From assembly GCA_934591745.1 (NCBI GenBank), contig CAKTPQ010000026.1, positions 1-22,635 on the forward strand: a stretch of DNA of 22,635 bases, in the 5' to 3' direction. Numbering within the stretch: the first letter of the stretch is position 1; the number at the start of each line of letters is the position of its first letter. The translations under genes and the position numbers were made by a program. Below the pieces are notes generated by a model. It was not told where the DNA came from, did not search any database, and saw nothing but the letters and a program-made list of their open reading frames with translations. Positions 21,529-22,635 of this stretch are shown here, piece by piece. The stretch is from an uncultured Oscillospiraceae bacterium. Lineage in GTDB: Bacteria > Bacillota > Clostridia > Oscillospirales > Oscillospiraceae.

Positions 21529-22542
21529 TTACAGGGTGTCCGGCTTCCATGCGTGGGGGAGGAGGGCAATGACGGCCTCCGTCAGCTCCCGGAACTGGCG
21601 GCAGGTCAGGGACTGCCCGCCGTCGGACAGGGCGCAGGCGGGGCGGTCATGTACCTCCACCATCAGGCCGTCGGCACCTGCAGCGGCGGCGGCCAGCGCC
21701 AACGGCAGCACCAGCTCGCTGCGGCCCGCCGCGTGGCTGGGATCCACCAGCACCGGCAGATGGGTGGCCCGTTTCAGAACGGGAATGGCGGCGACATCCA
21801 ATGTGGCCCGGGCGGCGGACAGGCCGCTCTGCACCCCGCGCTCACACAGGATCACCTGCTCATTGCCGCCGGCCAGCAGGTACTCCGCCGCCAGCAGGAA
21901 CTCCTCCACCGTGGCGGACAGACCCCGCTTCAGCAGCACCGGACGGCGCAGCTCGCCCAGCGCCTTCAGCAGCGCGTAGTTCTGCATGTTCCGTGCGCCT
22001 ACCTGCAGGATGTCCACGTCGGCCAGCAGCGGCAGCTGGGACACATCGGTGATCTCCGTCACCACCGGCAGGCCTGCGTCCCGGCCCGCCTGCACCAGCA
22101 GCTCCGCGCCGGTCTGGCCCAGCCCCTGAAAGGTGTAGGGGGAGGTGCGGGGCTTGAAAGCGCCGCCCCGCAGCACCTGTGCGCCGGCATCCTTCACCGA
22201 CTGGGCCACGGCTGCGATCTGGGGCGCGGACTCCACGGCGCACGGACCCGCGAAGAAGCAGAATTTTTCGCCGATCCGCGCCTCGCCCACGGTCACCACA
22301 GTGTTGGCGGGATGGGCAGCGCGCCCGGCCAGACGATAGGGCGGCGTCAGGCGGCGCACCTCCCGCACATAGGGCAGCGCCTGTAGCGCGTTGGGATCAA
22401 GACGCCATGTCTCGCCCACCAGCGGCAGCAGAATGGCCTCCTCACCGGCTACGCAGCCGCCCTTGACGTTCTGAGCAGCCAACTGGGCCAGAAGCTGGCG
22501 GATAGCCGCCTCCGGCGTTTCTTTTTTGATGATGATGACCAT
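21529..22542 (-). CDS. aroF: 3-deoxy-7-phosphoheptulonate (DAHP) synthase, type I-beta
   Basis: This 337-residue enzyme condenses phosphoenolpyruvate and erythrose 4-phosphate to DAHP (EC 2.5.1.54), the first step of aromatic amino acid synthesis. About the first 70 residues look like the ferredoxin-like regulatory domain of the AroF/AroG I-beta class (starting MVIIIKKETPEAAIRQLL), often a site of feedback inhibition. The TIM-barrel domain has FAGPCAVES with the metal-binding Cys, GGAFKPRTSPYTFQGLG, PVLLKRG, ILCERG and PVLVDPSHAAGR with the metal-binding His. These separate it from KDO8P synthase, its closest relative in fold. The ATG at 22542 follows GGAGG with 5-nt spacing. No other aromatic pathway gene is in the window. 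Confidence 0.93.
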   Translation of the reverse strand: MVIIIKKETPEAAIRQLLAQLAAQNVKGGCVAGEEAILLPLVGETWRLDPNALQALPYVREVRRLTPPYRLAGRAAHPANTVVTVGEARIGEKFCFFAGPCAVESAPQIAAVAQSVKDAGAQVLRGGAFKPRTSPYTFQGLGQTGAELLVQAGRDAGLPVVTEITDVSQLPLLADVDILQVGARNMQNYALLKALGELRRPVLLKRGLSATVEEFLLAAEYLLAGGNEQVILCERGVQSGLSAARATLDVAAIPVLKRATHLPVLVDPSHAAGRSELVLPLALAAAAAGADGLMVEVHDRPACALSDGGQSLTCRQFRELTEAVIALLPHAWKPDTL

Positions 22543-22635
22543 GTGAGCCTCCTGCAGAATTTATTGATGTGTGATAAAGAAGCAATAGAAGTGTAAAAAA
22601 TTTTGCCGTTCCTATCCGGCACTTGCGCATTGTGT

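Noticed and set aside
22442..22630. Possible leader peptide or attenuator before aroF (an open frame with FF and Y codons, and a 5-bp hairpin near 22604-22621 followed by T residues)
   Set aside because: The frame runs into aroF, has few aromatic codons, its upstream context is cut by the window end, and the stem is too short to support a terminator.

Overview
The window looks like chromosomal DNA from an amino-acid-fermenting, butyrate-producing gut Firmicute (class Clostridia, probably Oscillospiraceae, near Intestinimonas, Flavonifractor or Oscillibacter). The reasons are high GC, strong AGGAGG-type ribosome binding sites, consensus sigma-A promoters, many long hairpin terminators, and a complete anaerobic lysine-to-butyrate gene set. 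The genus is inference.

Bases 1-8679 hold the lysine fermentation locus, all on the + strand. It starts with the 3' end of a MutS-like ATPase, probably kamC, the reactivase of lysine 5,6-aminomutase. A consensus promoter and a lysine riboswitch follow, then kal-kce-kdd-kamA-kamD-kamE, a terminator, and a separately promoted atoD-atoA pair. Lysine is converted to beta-lysine (KamA), then 3,5-diaminohexanoate (KamDE), then 3-keto-5-aminohexanoate (Kdd). Kce cleaves that with acetyl-CoA to acetoacetate and 3-aminobutyryl-CoA, and Kal deaminates the latter to crotonyl-CoA. AtoDA then moves CoA from butyryl-CoA to acetoacetate and releases butyrate. Crotonyl-CoA reductase is not in the window. The riboswitch terminator uses the 3' strand of aptamer helix P1 as its own 5' arm, so lysine should switch the operon ON.

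Bases 8629-11659 (- strand) hold a methionine ABC importer, metQ-metN-metI. Its long leader has its own promoter and a 39-codon ORF with ten Met codons, nine of them within codons 8-22. A terminator and mutually exclusive pairing segments follow. This looks like a ribosome-mediated methionine attenuator and is, with the riboswitch, the most interesting part of the window. glyA (serine hydroxymethyltransferase) diverges from it.

Bases 13000-16470 hold a MATE efflux protein (- strand), a divergent PhzF-family protein, and a CPBP-family membrane protein preceded by two nearly identical 13-bp palindromes. Bases 16487-19061 (- strand) hold adenine deaminase and an Apt-like phosphoribosyltransferase, each with its own promoter. 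Bases 19261-20784 hold gdhA (glutamate dehydrogenase). After that come a VanZ-like membrane protein and, on the - strand, a DAHP synthase (aroF) that ends the window.

No rRNA, tRNA, CRISPR array, insertion sequence or phage gene was seen. The lysine genes, atoDA and gdhA favour CGC/CGT arginine codons while most other genes also use CGG often, which suggests the fermentation genes are very highly expressed.
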